Shown in pieces: positions 27,259 to 38,394 of a DNA stretch of 64,000 bases. The number at the start of each line of letters is the position of its first letter. Position 1 is the stretch's first letter. Source of the DNA: Luteithermobacter gelatinilyticus (GTDB lineage: Bacteria; Pseudomonadota; Alphaproteobacteria; Sphingomonadales; Emcibacteraceae); assembly GCF_005849285.1 (NCBI RefSeq), contig NZ_CP040517.1:688501-752500 (forward strand), given 5' to 3'. Position numbers and translations under genes: made by a program. The notes beneath the pieces are model-generated. The model had not been told where the DNA came from, did not search any database, and saw nothing but the letters and a program-made list of their open reading frames with translations.

Positions 27259-27519
27259 ATGCCCAATACCACATTATCGAGCAGAGAGTTCAATCAGCAC
27301 GTGAGCATGGCGAAACGGAAGGCCAATGAGGGTCCGGTTATTGTGACTGACAGGGGTCATCCCTCTCATGTTTTATTAAGTTGGGATCAGTACCAGACAC
27401 TGATTCATGGCAAGCGTTCCATCGTTGACGCCCTGGCGATGAATGCGGAGGATGCTCTACAAATTGAATTCGAGATTGAACGTTCAAAAGACAAACCCTC
27501 CATCGTGAATTTTGACTGA
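27259..27519 (+). CDS. Phd/YefM-family antitoxin
   Basis: 86 aa: SSREFNQHVSMAKRKANEGPV, then VTDRGHPSHVLLSWDQYQTL, the standard Phd/YefM DNA-binding domain; the C-terminal tail (SIVNFD) should bind the toxin. It ends in TGATG, overlapping the toxin ATG by one base, the usual tightly coupled layout. Expected to autoregulate the operon. Confidence 0.88.
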   Translation: MPNTTLSSREFNQHVSMAKRKANEGPVIVTDRGHPSHVLLSWDQYQTLIHGKRSIVDALAMNAEDALQIEFEIERSKDKPSIVNFD

Positions 27520-27941
27520 TGTTTCTTCTTGATACAAATGTCATTTCAGAACTTCGAAAAGCTCATACTGATCGGATGAATGAAAATGTACGCGCTTGGG
27601 CCGCGACAGTGGAGGCGGGTGATTTATTTATTTCCGTAATTACGATCCAGGAGATCCACATGGGCATCCTGCAAAAGGAACGCAAAGACCCAAAGCAAGG
27701 GCGTATATTGCGGGCGTGGTTTGAAAGCCAGGTCATTCATGAATTTCAGGATCGGGTATATCCTGTTGACATTAATGTCGCGCTAAAAGCAGGGGAAATT
27801 CATGTCCCGGCCCCCAAACCCATAATGGATGCATTTATTGCTGCGACAGCCCTTGTGCACAACTTAACCTTGGTTACGCGTAACCATAAGGACTTTAGCG
27901 TGCCGGGTGTGAAAATAATAAACCCGTGGAATGAGGGTTAA
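27519..27941 (+). CDS. PIN-domain toxin, VapC/FitB type
   Basis: 140 aa PIN-domain ribonuclease. Acidic active-site residues are in place: Asp5 (LLDTNVIS), Glu45 (TIQEIHMGI), Asp104 (IMDAFIAATA) and Asp125 (TRNHKDF). N-terminus MFLLDTNVISELRK resembles FitB. It should cleave RNA when freed from the Phd-type antitoxin encoded just upstream. The pair lies between copies of the RAYT palindrome. Confidence 0.88.
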   Translation: MFLLDTNVISELRKAHTDRMNENVRAWAATVEAGDLFISVITIQEIHMGILQKERKDPKQGRILRAWFESQVIHEFQDRVYPVDINVALKAGEIHVPAPKPIMDAFIAATALVHNLTLVTRNHKDFSVPGVKIINPWNEG

Positions 27942-27950
27942 TAGAAAAAC

Positions 27951-28063
27951 GGGGACAGTATACTATTTAATCGAGAAGGAGAACAGAATGAATAGGATTA
28001 TAAATAGTATACTGTCCCCATTTTCCCTGTCCCCATTTTCCCATTCTCATAACCCCATTTTCC
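27951..28063. repeat. RAYT-type inverted repeat and degenerate tail copies after the toxin gene
   Basis: Arms 27951-27969 and 28001-28019 (GGGGACAGTATACTATTTA and its complement) are perfect over 19 bp. Truncated CTGTCCCCATTTTCCC copies follow to about 28063. Confidence 0.88.
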
Positions 28064-28070
28064 CTGCTTG

Positions 28071-28099
28071 AAAAATAAATGCCGCCCGGAGAGGGCGGC
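28071..28099 (-). terminator. Rho-independent terminator of greA
   Basis: On the minus strand GCCGCCC-TCTCC-GGGCGGC is followed by ATTTATTTTT, 56 bases after the greA stop. Confidence 0.85.
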
Positions 28100-28154
28100 A
28101 GGGTTTGCGGTCTATTTTGGTTCGTTTCCAGTCAAATAAAATCACCGAGTGAAA

Positions 28155-28628
28155 TCAGATAAACTCGATCTTGCTGATCTCGTAATATTTTTCACCTTGC
28201 GGTGTTTTTACTTCGACTTCATCACCGACCTTGCGTCCAATGAGGGCATGCCCCAGAGGAGAGCTTAAAGAAATTTTGCCATTGGCCACATCAACCTCGT
28301 CTACACCGACAATCTGATAGGTGGCTTCCTTGTCGTCTTCGTCCAGGACGGTGACTGTGGCGGCAAAAACCACCTTGTCGCCTTTTTGATCTGCGGGATC
28401 AATGACTTCGGCCCGGCTGATCTTGTCTTCAATTTCCTGAATCCGACCCTCGATCATCGCCTGCTGTTCCTTGGCGGCATGATATTCGGCATTTTCGGAC
28501 AGATCACCATGTGCCCGGGCTTCTTCGATGGCTTTGATCACGGCTGGGCGGGCTTCGTGTTTCAGATGTTTTAATTCCGCTTCCAGTTTGGCGTGCCCCG
28601 CGGCGGTCATAGGAACTTTCTCTACCAT
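28155..28628 (-). CDS. greA: Transcription elongation factor GreA
   Basis: 157 aa, full length. The N-terminal coiled coil ([39 protein letters not shown]) carries the acidic tip residues that reactivate backtracked RNA polymerase. The C-terminal domain has [13 protein letters not shown]. Downstream of carB on the same strand but with a terminator in between. Confidence 0.95.
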   Translation of the reverse strand: MVEKVPMTAAGHAKLEAELKHLKHEARPAVIKAIEEARAHGDLSENAEYHAAKEQQAMIEGRIQEIEDKISRAEVIDPADQKGDKVVFAATVTVLDEDDKEATYQIVGVDEVDVANGKISLSSPLGHALIGRKVGDEVEVKTPQGEKYYEISKIEFI

Positions 28629-28663
28629 GGCTCTATTCTTTAAAAGCTTTCTTTAAAAGCATA

Positions 28664-28703
28664 CAAAAAAACTGCCGCATATCCGTTCTTTTCGGGATAT
28701 GCG
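28664..28703 (-). terminator. Rho-independent terminator between carB and greA
   Basis: On the minus strand CGCATATCCCG and CGGATATGCG pair around AAAAGAA and are followed by GCAG and seven T. It probably ends the carAB message. Confidence 0.75.
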
Positions 28704-28740
28704 ATTGGATCATCAAATAAGTGGTCAGGCGATTGCTCGC

Positions 28741-31700
28741 CTAACGCGCATAGGACTGAAGGGGTTTAACGTCAAGTTCTCTGGATTTCAAGACTTTTAT
28801 GGCTTCCATTGAACAAAGCGCACCCCTTGTCGTGGTGTAATAAGGAATATTATGCGTCAACGCCGTGCGACGCAACTCATAACTGTCCCTGATGGATTGG
28901 GCACCTTCCGTGGTGTTGAAAACCAGGTCAACTTCGCCATTTTTCATGGCGTCCACAATATGGGGGCGGCCTTCCAGAACCTTGTTGATGCGCTTGACAT
29001 CAACACCTCTTTCCTGAAGATACCGAGCGGTGCCGGCGGTGGCGATCACCTTATAGCCCATTTCAATCAGTTGTTTGGCGGGATCTACCATTTTGGGTTT
29101 GTCCCGGTCTTTAACGGAAATAAACACCGTGCCTTCCATCGGCAGATGAGTCCCGGCGGCGATCTGTGATTTCAGGAAGGCGCGGGCAAAATCCATATCT
29201 AGGCCGATAACTTCACCCGTGGAGCGCATTTCCGGGCCCAGCAGGATGTCCACTCCGGGAAAGCGGGTAAAGGGCATCACCGCCTCTTTGACGGCGATAT
29301 GAGGTGTCCTGAAATCGGGCAGGTCAAAATCATCAAGGGTTTCCCCGGCCATCAACCGGGCCGCAACCTTGGCAACCGGCGCGCCGATGGCCTTGGCGAC
29401 AAAGGGCACGGTCCGGCTGGCACGCGGATTGACCTCAATGATATAGACCACGTCATCCTTGACGGCAAACTGGATATTCATCAGGCCCTTGACGTTAAGC
29501 GCCAAGGCCAGCTTTTCCGTCTGTTCACAGATTTCTTCAATGACGCTGTCCTTCAGGGAATAAGGCGGCAGCGTGCAAGCGCTGTCACCGGAATGAACGC
29601 CCGCTTCTTCAATATGCTGCATAATGCCGGCTACATGAACCCTGGTGCCATCACACAGCGCATCCACATCAACTTCCGTGGCGTCATTCAGGTACCGGTC
29701 GATCAGCACCGGGCTGTCGCCAGAGACACTGACGGCGTCCTTGATGTAGCGTTTCAGGCTGGCGGTGTCATAAACAATTTCCATGGCGCGGCCGCCCAGC
29801 ACATAGGAGGGGCGGATCAGCACCGGATAACCGATTTTTTCCGCCACGGCGATGGCCTGGTCCTCGCTGGTCGCTAGGCCGTTTTCCGGCTGACGCAGGC
29901 CAAGGCGCGCAATCAGGTCCTGGAACCGCTCCCGGTCTTCTGCCAGATCAATAGCGTCAGGTGAGGTGCCAAGGATGGGGATGCCGGCATCTTCCAGCGC
30001 ATTGGCCAGTTTCAGCGGGGTCTGTCCGCCAAACTGGACAATCACGCCGAGCACTTTGCCATTCTGTTGTTCACAATGGATCAGTTCGATCACATCTTCC
30101 GCGGTCAGGGGTTCAAAATACAGCCGGTCTGATGTGTCATAGTCGGTGGACACGGTTTCCGGATTGCAGTTGACCATAATGGTCTCATACCCCTGATCGC
30201 TAAGAGCGAAAGCCGCGTGACAGCAACAATAGTCAAATTCGATGCCTTGGCCGATACGGTTGGGCCCCCCACCCAGAATGATGATCTTTTTCTTGTCTGT
30301 GGGTTGGGATTCGCATTCAGCGTTGCCTGTGGCGTCGCGTTCATAGGTGGAATACATATAGGGGGTTCGGGCCTCGAATTCCGCGGCACAGGTGTCAATG
30401 CGTTTAAATACCGGATGCAGGCCCAGATTATGCCGCCGGGCCGTAACCCGGGCTTCGCTCTGGCCGATCAGCTCCGCCAGGCGGGCATCGGAAAAACCAA
30501 GCGCCTTGAGACGGCCCAGTTCAAACTTGTCATGGGGCAGGCCGTTGTGGCGTACTTCATTTTCCGCATCCACAATTTTCTTGATCTGCTCAATAAACCA
30601 GGGATCGTATTTGGCGATGGCGTGAACCTCTTCCACGGACATACCTTCGCGCAGGGCCTGGGCCATAACCTGAAGCCGGTCCGGCGTGGGCGTGGCCAGC
30701 GCGGCGCGGATCGGGTTGAGGTCATGGCTTTCCGGATCATAGCCGGGGATCTTCACTTCATTGAGACCGGTCAGCCCAATCTCCAGGGACCGCAAGGCCT
30801 TCTGCAGGGATTCGGGGAAGGAGCGGCCGATGGCCATGGCTTCCCCGACTGATTTCATGGCGGTGGTGAGCGTCGCTTTGGTGCCGGGGAATTTTTCGAA
30901 AGTAAAGCGTGGTATCTTGGTGACCACATAATCAATGGTCGGTTCGAAAGAGGCCGGCGTGACCCCGGTAATATCATTCTGCAATTCATCCAGCGTATAC
31001 CCGACCGCAAGTTTTGCGGCGACCTTGGCAATGGGGAATCCGGTGGCCTTGGAAGCCAGCGCCGAGGAACGGCTTACCCGCGGGTTCATTTCGATCACCA
31101 CCAGGCGGCCATCTTCTGGATTGACAGCAAACTGCACATTGGATCCGCCGGTCTCCACGCCAATCTCCCGAAGCACGGCAATGGAGGCATCGCGCATGAT
31201 CTGATATTCCTTGTCCGTCAGCGTCAGCGCCGGGGCCACAGTGATGCTGTCCCCGGTATGGATGCCCATGGGATCAATATTCTCGATGGAACAGACGATG
31301 ATGCAGTTGTCCGCCTTGTCCCGGACCACCTCCATCTCATATTCCTTCCAGCCCAGAAGGCTTTCATCAATCAGCACCTGGCCAACCGGTGAGGCGTCAA
31401 TGCCGCTGCGGACATATTCCTCGTATTCTTCCCGGTTATACGCAACCCCGCCGCCAGTGCCCCCAAGGGTAAAGGCGGGCCGGATGATGGCCGGCAGACC
31501 CACATTCTCCAGCTCTTCCATGGCCCGGGCCACGCCAGCGGCTCGGTCATAGCCGATAATCCGACCATTTTCGTCACGGATGGGTGGTGAAGAGGCAATG
31601 GCCGAGCGGGGGTTTTCCAGGCCAATGGCTTCCATGGCCGCGCGGAATTTTTCCCGGTCTTCGGCTTTTTCGATGGCTTCTTCATTGGCGCCAATCAGCT

Positions 31701-32040
31701 TCACCCCGTATTTTTCCAGGACGCCGCTCTGCGACAATTTGAGCGCGGTATTCAGGCCGGTTTGTCCGCCCATGGTGGGCAGAATGGCGTCGGGGCGCTC
31801 TTTTTCAATGATTTTTTCCACTATTTCCGGGGTGATGGGTTCCACATAGGTGGCATCGGCGATTTCCGGATCGGTCATGATGGTGGCCGGGTTGGAATTG
31901 ACCAGAATGATCCGGTAACCTTCTTCGCGCAGGGCCTTGCAGGCCTGGGAACCGGAATAGTCGAACTCGCAGGCCTGGCCAATAATGATGGGGCCGGCGC
32001 CGATGATGAGAATGGAGTTAATGTCGGTACGTTTAGGCAT
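28741..32040 (-). CDS. carB: Carbamoyl-phosphate synthase large subunit
   Basis: 1099 aa. Two tandem carboxylate-kinase halves each begin with the GAGPxxIGQ-type motif ([19 protein letters not shown] and [19 protein letters not shown]), with an oligomerisation domain between and an MGS-like allosteric domain at the end ([15 protein letters not shown]). It makes carbamoyl phosphate from bicarbonate, ATP and glutamine-derived ammonia for arginine and pyrimidine synthesis. ATG 32040 overlaps the carA stop by 8 bases; a TTG three codons upstream is less likely. Confidence 0.96.
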   Translation of the reverse strand: MPKRTDINSILIIGAGPIIIGQACEFDYSGSQACKALREEGYRIILVNSNPATIMTDPEIADATYVEPITPEIVEKIIEKERPDAILPTMGGQTGLNTALKLSQSGVLEKYGVKLIGANEEAIEKAEDREKFRAAMEAIGLENPRSAIASSPPIRDENGRIIGYDRAAGVARAMEELENVGLPAIIRPAFTLGGTGGGVAYNREEYEEYVRSGIDASPVGQVLIDESLLGWKEYEMEVVRDKADNCIIVCSIENIDPMGIHTGDSITVAPALTLTDKEYQIMRDASIAVLREIGVETGGSNVQFAVNPEDGRLVVIEMNPRVSRSSALASKATGFPIAKVAAKLAVGYTLDELQNDITGVTPASFEPTIDYVVTKIPRFTFEKFPGTKATLTTAMKSVGEAMAIGRSFPESLQKALRSLEIGLTGLNEVKIPGYDPESHDLNPIRAALATPTPDRLQVMAQALREGMSVEEVHAIAKYDPWFIEQIKKIVDAENEVRHNGLPHDKFELGRLKALGFSDARLAELIGQSEARVTARRHNLGLHPVFKRIDTCAAEFEARTPYMYSTYERDATGNAECESQPTDKKKIIILGGGPNRIGQGIEFDYCCCHAAFALSDQGYETIMVNCNPETVSTDYDTSDRLYFEPLTAEDVIELIHCEQQNGKVLGVIVQFGGQTPLKLANALEDAGIPILGTSPDAIDLAEDRERFQDLIARLGLRQPENGLATSEDQAIAVAEKIGYPVLIRPSYVLGGRAMEIVYDTASLKRYIKDAVSVSGDSPVLIDRYLNDATEVDVDALCDGTRVHVAGIMQHIEEAGVHSGDSACTLPPYSLKDSVIEEICEQTEKLALALNVKGLMNIQFAVKDDVVYIIEVNPRASRTVPFVAKAIGAPVAKVAARLMAGETLDDFDLPDFRTPHIAVKEAVMPFTRFPGVDILLGPEMRSTGEVIGLDMDFARAFLKSQIAAGTHLPMEGTVFISVKDRDKPKMVDPAKQLIEMGYKVIATAGTARYLQERGVDVKRINKVLEGRPHIVDAMKNGEVDLVFNTTEGAQSIRDSYELRRTALTHNIPYYTTTRGALCSMEAIKVLKSRELDVKPLQSYAR

Positions 32041-33223
32041 GTTTCTCAATCATCTCCATAAAACGGTCAAACAGATAATGGCTGTCTTTCGGGCCGGGGC
32101 TGGCCTCCGGGTGGTGTTGGACGGAAAAGGCCGGGCGATCCGTCAGCTCAAGGCCGCACAGCGTCTGATCAAACAGGGAAATATGGCTGATACGGGCATT
32201 TTCGGGCAGGCTCTCCTTGTCCACCACAAAGCCGTGGTTCATGGAGGTAATTTCCACTTTATTGGTATTATAATCCATCACCGGGTGGTTGGCGCCGCGG
32301 TGGCCCTGATGCATTTTTTCGGTTTTGCCGCCCATTGCCAGGGCCAGAAGCTGATGCCCCAAGCAGATGCCAAACATCGGGATGCCGCTGTCCAGAAGTG
32401 TCCGGATCACCGGGATGGCATAGACGCCTGTGGCTGCCGGATCACCCGGACCATTGGATAAAAAGATCCCATCCGGTTTCAGGGCCAGAATATCCTCAGC
32501 ACTGGTCTGGGCCGGCACGACCGTAACTCTTGCCCCGGCGGAGGCCAGGCACCGCAGGATGTTGCGCTTGATACCGTAATCCACGGCCACCACGTGGGCG
32601 CGGGGCTGTTCGAGCTTGCCATAACCTGTGCCGAGGCTCCAGCAGCTTTCCTCCCAGCTATAAGGTTCCTTGCAGGTGACGTCGAGGGCCAGGTCCATAC
32701 CTTTCAGCCCCGGCCAGGCCCGGGCCTTTTCCAGCAGCGCAGGGATGTCGAAACGGCCCTCAGGGTTGTGACAGATCACCCCGTTGGGAGCGCCATTGAT
32801 GCGGATGAAGCGGGTCAGCCGTCGGGTATCGACCCCAGAAATGCCAACCAGGCCCCGTTCGCGGCACCAGTCGTTGAGGGGCTGGTTGTTGCGGAAATTG
32901 GACGGGCTTGTGATGTCTTCGCGGATCACCATACCAAGGGCCGCAGGGCCGGTGGTTTCAATATCTTCTGGGTTGGTGCCGACATTGCCGATATGAGGAA
33001 AGGTAAAGGTGATGATCTGTCCGGTGTAGGAAGGGTCCGTCAGAATTTCCTGATACCCGGTCATGGCGGTGTTGAAGCACACCTCGCCGACGACGTCACC
33101 GGCTTTGCCAATTCCATATCCCCAGAAGACCTGGCCATCTTCCAGAACCAGTACGGCAGTGATGTCCTTGTGGGGGGGGCTGTAATCCGTATTGTCTAGA
33201 GGCGCCGATTTAATTTGGGTCAT
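32033..33223 (-). CDS. carA: Carbamoyl-phosphate synthase small (glutaminase) subunit
   Basis: 396 aa. N-terminal CPSase domain ([20 protein letters not shown]) and a class I glutamine amidotransferase domain with catalytic Cys in FGICLGHQ and His-Glu in HHPEASPGP. It supplies ammonia to CarB through the channel. First gene of carAB, 380 bases from the divergent yqeY. Confidence 0.96.
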   Translation of the reverse strand: MTQIKSAPLDNTDYSPPHKDITAVLVLEDGQVFWGYGIGKAGDVVGEVCFNTAMTGYQEILTDPSYTGQIITFTFPHIGNVGTNPEDIETTGPAALGMVIREDITSPSNFRNNQPLNDWCRERGLVGISGVDTRRLTRFIRINGAPNGVICHNPEGRFDIPALLEKARAWPGLKGMDLALDVTCKEPYSWEESCWSLGTGYGKLEQPRAHVVAVDYGIKRNILRCLASAGARVTVVPAQTSAEDILALKPDGIFLSNGPGDPAATGVYAIPVIRTLLDSGIPMFGICLGHQLLALAMGGKTEKMHQGHRGANHPVMDYNTNKVEITSMNHGFVVDKESLPENARISHISLFDQTLCGLELTDRPAFSVQHHPEASPGPKDSHYLFDRFMEMIEKHA

Positions 33224-33604
33224 GAGGTGTCAATTTCTGTCTGTCAGTGTCCGTTACAATGTGAAGTCTAATCCAACTTGACGTTCGGCGGCAAGAAACC
33301 CCGGCTGGAAATTATGGCCAGAAACTTGATCCGTGGTCTGGCCGGAACTTTCAGGGTCACAGCGCAGAAGGACGATGTTTCTGTGCCAGCCGCAACGCAA
33401 ATTGACGGGAAGGTAAGGGAAGAGGTTTGCAAGGTCAAGAAAAAGATTTATAAAAATAGTTCTTTAAAATCAATAGGTTACAATAATATTTGAGGTTGCA
33501 TTCCGGGATGATTTGCGTTAGAGTCTATCTTTCCCAATAAAAAAGCCGACAATCGCCTTTCTGGCTCTGTCGGCCTTTTTGTGAAAAAGGACATATAAAA
33601 CAAG
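33224..33604. other. Divergent intergenic region between carA and yqeY
   Basis: About 380 bases with promoters for carAB (left) and yqeY-dnaG-rpoD (right). The only clear structure is the hairpin at 33539-33580. A 71-codon open frame at 33278 has no family features. Confidence 0.55.
33539..33580 (+). terminator. Terminator-like hairpin in the yqeY leader
   Basis: GCCGACA and TGTCGGC pair over 7 bp around a 16-base loop, flanked by A6 upstream and T5 downstream. It could act in either direction. It lies only 24 bases before the yqeY ATG, so it is a candidate attenuator. Confidence 0.5.
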
Positions 33605-34060
33605 ATGTTGCGGGATAAACTCAATGACGCCATGAAACTGGCGATGAAGGAAAAGGACAAACGCCGACTGGCGACAGTCCGACTCATTCTGGCGGCAATC
33701 AAGGACCGGGATATTAGTAAACGCACGGAAGCTGGCGCGAGCGGGGTCAGTGACGATGAAATCATCGAAATCCTGTCCAAGATGGTTAAGCAGCGTCAGG
33801 AAAGCATCAAGGCGTATGAGGAGGGGGGGCGTCTGGAACTGGCCGAACAGGAACGCGAGGAAATGGAAATCATCCAGGAATTCCTGCCGCGGCAAATGGG
33901 CGAGGATGAAATCCAGGCCGCTGTGGCGGAGGCCATTACGGAAACCCAGGCATCGGGACTGAAAGATATTGGCAAGATCATGGCGTTTCTGAAGAAAAAA
34001 TATACCGGCCAGATGGATTTTGCCAAAGCCAGCGCCGCCGCCAAATCTGCCCTGTCCTAA
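33605..34060 (+). CDS. yqeY: GatB/YqeY-domain protein
   Basis: 151 aa, a complete YqeY protein: MLRDKLNDAMKLAMKEKDKRR, then VRLILAAIKDRDI and the C-terminal helical domain (KDIGKIMAFLKKKYTGQMDF). The domain is shared with the tRNA-binding tail of GatB amidotransferase; the function of the free form is uncertain. It precedes dnaG and rpoD, as in many alphaproteobacteria. Confidence 0.92.
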   Translation: MLRDKLNDAMKLAMKEKDKRRLATVRLILAAIKDRDISKRTEAGASGVSDDEIIEILSKMVKQRQESIKAYEEGGRLELAEQEREEMEIIQEFLPRQMGEDEIQAAVAEAITETQASGLKDIGKIMAFLKKKYTGQMDFAKASAAAKSALS

Positions 34061-34131
34061 GCGGCCGCATCTTGAATTTTGCTGGAATTGTCCTACATGA
34101 AGGACCGGCATGATGATTTTACGGGGTGGTC

Positions 34132-36081
34132 ATGGGCTTCACGCCGGACTTTCTTGAAGAACTCAGATCCCGTTTGCCGATCAGTGATGTGGTGGGCAAA
34201 CGGGTCAAATTGATCCGCAAAGGGCGGGAATATTCCGGCTTGTGTCCGTTCCATAACGAAAAAACCCCTTCCTTTACTGTGAATGATGACAAGGCCTTTT
34301 ACCATTGTTTTGGCTGCGGGGCCCATGGAGATGTCATTCGTTTTGTCACCGAGACCGAAGGTTTGAGCTTCCCCGAGGCGGTAGAGCGCTTGGCGGCACA
34401 GGCCGGACTGGCGGTGCCGGAATACCGCCCGGAGGACCGTGAGAAGTCGGTTCGGCGCAAGACGCTCTATGACGTAATGGAAAGCGCAGCGCAGTGGTAT
34501 GAAAGTCAGCTCAAGGCGCAGATCGGCCGGGAAGGCCGGGAGTATCTGCGGCGGCGGGGATTGACGCCGGAAACGGTGCAGCGGTTTCGGCTGGGATATG
34601 CGCCGGACAGCCGAACGGCGCTTAAGGAAGCGCTGCTGGCGCGAGACGGCATCAGCGAGGATCTTCTGGTGGAGGGCGGTCTGCTGATCCGGCCTGAGGC
34701 GGGGGACAATCGTGAAACCTATGATCGTTTCCGGCACCGGATCATGTTTCCGATTACCGACCGACAGGGCCGGGTGGTGGCTTTTGGTGGGCGGGCATTA
34801 CACCGGGAGGCTCGGGCAAAATATCTGAACTCGCCGGAAACGCCCCTGTTTCACAAGGGCCGGCTTCTTTATAATATGGCGAGCGCGCGCAAAAGTGCCC
34901 ATGAACAAGGCCGACTGCTGGTGGCGGAAGGGTATATGGATGTCATCGCTCTGGCGCAGGCAGGGTTTGAGTATGCCGTAGCCCCTCTGGGCACTGCGGT
35001 GACCGAAGACCAGATTACCGAATTATGGCGGATGGCGGCCGAACCCGTGATGTGTTTTGACGGGGACCAGGCGGGCCTTCGGGCCGCGCATCGGGTGGTG
35101 GAGCGGGCCTTGCCGCTCTTGAAACCCGGTTATTCCCTGCGGTTTCTTTATCTGCCCGAGGGCGAGGACCCGGACAGCTATATCCAAGGGCATGGGGCCC
35201 GGGCTTTTCGGGACCTTCTCGAAGGCAGTGAACCGTTGGCCAATGTGCTGTGGGGACTGTTGACCAGGAAGGCGCCGGTGGAAACCCCGGAACAGCGAGC
35301 CGGATTGCAACATAATATTCATCGCATGTTGTCGGAAATCCGTCACGATACCATTCGCGGCTATTATGAAAATGATTTCCGCCAGCGTCTTAAGGCACAT
35401 CTGGGGCAAGATCATTTGCCTGCAGAGAGTGATGTGGCGAAGGAAGAACAGGGGGGGCCGTGGGAGAATCGGGGAGCGTATTCTCGTCCTCTTGCGGTCC
35501 GAAGCCGGAAAAAACGTCCATGGGAGGAACAGGAACAGACAATCAGCCTGACAAAAACATCGCTGGCTCAGGGACATATTTCTCCGTCCTTGATGCGCGA
35601 AAGGCTCATAATCCTTACGGTTTTGAACCATCCGTGGCTCTTGAAAGACCATCATGAGGAGTTCGCGGTTTTTGATTTCGAATCAGAGGAGCTTGACAAA
35701 CTCCGTAATGAAATCATAGGAATATCCATTCGCGACTCGGACCTTGACAGAGAGAGCCTGCATCGCCACCTGGAAAAATCGGGATACGGCAGGGCATTAG
35801 AAGTCATATTTGAACAAGGTGTGCTCAAGGGCGATTGGTTTGCGTGGCCGGACGCTGCCCCGGAAGACGTGGTGCAGGGCTGGATGCATGTGGTCAATCG
35901 TCAGCGGCTGTTTATTCTTGAAAAAGAGAAAATGTTGGCGCAACAGCAACTGGCTGAAAATATGACGGAAGAAAACTTCACCCGCCTGCAGGCCATTAAG
36001 GCGGAAATCGAAGCAGTCAAGGCCATGGAAGCCAGCATGGAGGGATATGGATTGGCCTCGGGAAGACGCAAGCCTTCCTGA
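34132..36081 (+). CDS. dnaG: DNA primase
   Basis: 649 aa. Zinc finger CPFH...CFGC (Cys38, His41, Cys59, Cys62), the RNA polymerase domain with TOPRIM acidic motifs (LLVAEGYMDVIAL and CFDGDQAG), and a C-terminal DnaB-binding domain that is rather divergent. It makes RNA primers for replication. I start at ATG 34132, with GGGG seven bases before; a GTG two codons earlier is possible. Part of the yqeY-dnaG-rpoD block. Confidence 0.96.
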   Translation: MGFTPDFLEELRSRLPISDVVGKRVKLIRKGREYSGLCPFHNEKTPSFTVNDDKAFYHCFGCGAHGDVIRFVTETEGLSFPEAVERLAAQAGLAVPEYRPEDREKSVRRKTLYDVMESAAQWYESQLKAQIGREGREYLRRRGLTPETVQRFRLGYAPDSRTALKEALLARDGISEDLLVEGGLLIRPEAGDNRETYDRFRHRIMFPITDRQGRVVAFGGRALHREARAKYLNSPETPLFHKGRLLYNMASARKSAHEQGRLLVAEGYMDVIALAQAGFEYAVAPLGTAVTEDQITELWRMAAEPVMCFDGDQAGLRAAHRVVERALPLLKPGYSLRFLYLPEGEDPDSYIQGHGARAFRDLLEGSEPLANVLWGLLTRKAPVETPEQRAGLQHNIHRMLSEIRHDTIRGYYENDFRQRLKAHLGQDHLPAESDVAKEEQGGPWENRGAYSRPLAVRSRKKRPWEEQEQTISLTKTSLAQGHISPSLMRERLIILTVLNHPWLLKDHHEEFAVFDFESEELDKLRNEIIGISIRDSDLDRESLHRHLEKSGYGRALEVIFEQGVLKGDWFAWPDAAPEDVVQGWMHVVNRQRLFILEKEKMLAQQQLAENMTEENFTRLQAIKAEIEAVKAMEASMEGYGLASGRRKPS

Positions 36082-36276
36082 GACGGAAATGTGTTATCGG
36101 GTCTGTCCCTGTGAACTGTGAACCGGTGATTGGGCAGCCCGAAAGAAACTGAGGTGAAGAAGACACGGGCCGTCAACGACGCGGGGTTCGAGAGATGAGG
36201 ATAAGGATTTCGGACTTTCAGCGGGGGGCCCCGAAGCGCAAAAATAACAGTTGGCCTAAGGGATATTGAGGTTAAT

Positions 36277-38361
36277 ATGGTGGATAAGGCATCACAGACG
36301 ACAGAAGCGACCGTCGAGAAAAACGAAGATGCAGCTGATGGGCCGATTGGCGACCCGACCCAGGAGACCGTAAAAAAGATGATCGCCACCGCCAAGGAGC
36401 GGGGGTACATCACCTATGACGAGCTGAATGCAAGCCTGCCGCAGGATGAAATGTCTTCGGAACAGATCGAAGACGTGATGACCATGTTATCGGAAATGGG
36501 AATTAATGTGATAGACGGCGATGAAGCCGAAGAATATGCCGATGACGACCAGGGGACGTCTTCTCCCGGAGCGAAAAAGTCTGGCAAAAAAGCCGATGCG
36601 CCCGATGACGAAGACGAGGACAGTGGCGAGGAAGAGCTTTTCGCCAAGGAAAAGACAACGACTACAGACCGCACCGATGATCCCGTACGCATGTATCTGC
36701 GCGAAATGGGCAGTGTAGAACTGCTGTCTCGCGAAGGGGAAATCGCTATCGCCAAACGCATTGAAGCCGGTCGGGAAACCATGATTGCCGGCCTGTGTGA
36801 AAGTCCGCTTACGTTCCGTGCTCTGGTCAATTGGGCTCAGCTACTGGACGAAGGCGAAATTTTGCTGCGGGATGTGATCGACCTTGATGCCATGTATGGG
36901 CTGGATCCCTCGCAGGAAGAGTCTGCCGACCGTCTGCCGACCTCTTCCGGGGCGGCGGCCAAGGAAGAAGAAGCCAAGGAACAAGGACCCCAGCCGGCCG
37001 AGAAGAAAAAGGCCACTGGCGAGGATTATGACGGCGAGGGGGAAGATGGCGAGGATGATGACGATGATGGCATGGACGATGATGCCGAAAACAACATGTC
37101 TCTTGCCGCCATGGAAGAGGCCCTGCGTCCCGAAGTCATGGAAATCTTTAACAAGATTCAGCAGAACTACAAGAAGCTGGTTAAATTGCAGGCGGCCCGC
37201 CATGACGCAAGCCTGAAAAATGAAAGCCTGTCCACGGTTCAGGAAAACCGGTTCCGCAAGCTGTCCAATGAAATGATTGAGCTGATCAAGCGGTTGCGTC
37301 TGAACAATGCCCGCATTGATGCCCTTCTGGAACAGCTTTATTCCCTGAACAAACGCCTGATGGGGCTGGAGGGTAAGATGCTGCGGTTGGCCGAACGTTA
37401 CAAGATCAGCCGCCAGTCTTTTATTGACAATTATATGGGCCGAGAGCTCGAACCCGGCTGGCTGGACGAAGTGGCGAAACTTCCCGGCAAAGGCTGGGCG
37501 GAATTCGCCAGTCGCGAGCGGGAAATTCTCACCAATATGCGTGAGCAGGTCGTAGACATTGCCCAGGAATCCGGGCTCACCATCGGTGAATTCCGCAAAA
37601 TTGTCAGCATGGTACAGAAGGGCGAAAAGGAAGCCCGCATCGCCAAGAAAGAGATGGTGGAGGCCAATCTGCGGCTGGTGATCTCCATTGCCAAGAAATA
37701 CACCAACCGCGGTTTGCAGTTCCTGGATCTTATTCAGGAAGGCAATATCGGCCTGATGAAGGCGGTGGATAAGTTTGAATATCGCCGGGGGTATAAATTC
37801 TCCACCTATGCCACCTGGTGGATCCGCCAGGCCATCACCCGCTCCATCGCCGATCAGGCCCGCACCATCCGCATTCCGGTGCATATGATCGAAACCATCA
37901 ACAAGCTGGTGCGTACCGGTCGGCAGATGATGCATGAGATCGGCCGTGAGGCGACGCCGGAGGAACTGGCCGAACGGCTCAGCATGCCGCTGGAAAAAGT
38001 GCGCAAGGTGATGAAAATCGCCAAGGAGCCGATCTCGCTTGAAACCCCGATCGGGGATGAGGAAGACAGCCATCTCGGCGATTTCATCGAGGATAAAAAC
38101 GCCATCCTGCCGGTGGATAGCGCTATTCAGGCCAATCTGCGCGATACCACGACCCGCGTTCTGGCCTCGCTCACCCCGCGCGAGGAACGGGTGCTCAGAA
38201 TGCGGTTCGGTATTGGCATGAACACGGACCATACGTTGGAAGAAGTGGGGCAGCAGTTTTCCGTCACCCGCGAACGGATCCGCCAGATCGAGGCCAAGGC
38301 GCTCAGGAAACTGAAGCATCCGAGCCGCTCGCGCAAGCTGCGGAGCTTCCTGGATACCTGA
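36277..38361 (+). CDS. rpoD: Primary sigma factor RpoD (sigma-70)
   Basis: 694 aa. Region 1.1 at the N-terminus, acidic low-complexity stretches ([14 protein letters not shown]), region 1.2 ([21 protein letters not shown]), region 2 with -10 recognition ([20 protein letters not shown]), region 3, and region 4.2 helix-turn-helix ([20 protein letters not shown]) for the -35. It directs housekeeping transcription. GAGG precedes the ATG. The 195-base leader after dnaG may hold its own promoter. Confidence 0.97.
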   Translation: MVDKASQTTEATVEKNEDAADGPIGDPTQETVKKMIATAKERGYITYDELNASLPQDEMSSEQIEDVMTMLSEMGINVIDGDEAEEYADDDQGTSSPGAKKSGKKADAPDDEDEDSGEEELFAKEKTTTTDRTDDPVRMYLREMGSVELLSREGEIAIAKRIEAGRETMIAGLCESPLTFRALVNWAQLLDEGEILLRDVIDLDAMYGLDPSQEESADRLPTSSGAAAKEEEAKEQGPQPAEKKKATGEDYDGEGEDGEDDDDDGMDDDAENNMSLAAMEEALRPEVMEIFNKIQQNYKKLVKLQAARHDASLKNESLSTVQENRFRKLSNEMIELIKRLRLNNARIDALLEQLYSLNKRLMGLEGKMLRLAERYKISRQSFIDNYMGRELEPGWLDEVAKLPGKGWAEFASREREILTNMREQVVDIAQESGLTIGEFRKIVSMVQKGEKEARIAKKEMVEANLRLVISIAKKYTNRGLQFLDLIQEGNIGLMKAVDKFEYRRGYKFSTYATWWIRQAITRSIADQARTIRIPVHMIETINKLVRTGRQMMHEIGREATPEELAERLSMPLEKVRKVMKIAKEPISLETPIGDEEDSHLGDFIEDKNAILPVDSAIQANLRDTTTRVLASLTPREERVLRMRFGIGMNTDHTLEEVGQQFSVTRERIRQIEAKALRKLKHPSRSRKLRSFLDT

Positions 38362-38394
38362 TCATGATCTTTTTAACCTCACAAGGAGGCGCGG

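Noticed and set aside
26283-28063. CRISPR array from repeated GTATACTGTCCCC segments
   Set aside because: The copies are in both orientations, irregularly spaced, and flank a transposase; they fit RAYT palindromes rather than a CRISPR.
33278-33493. A 71-codon gene between carA and yqeY
   Set aside because: Start context is poor, no domain, low-complexity lysine-rich end; it lies in the promoter region.
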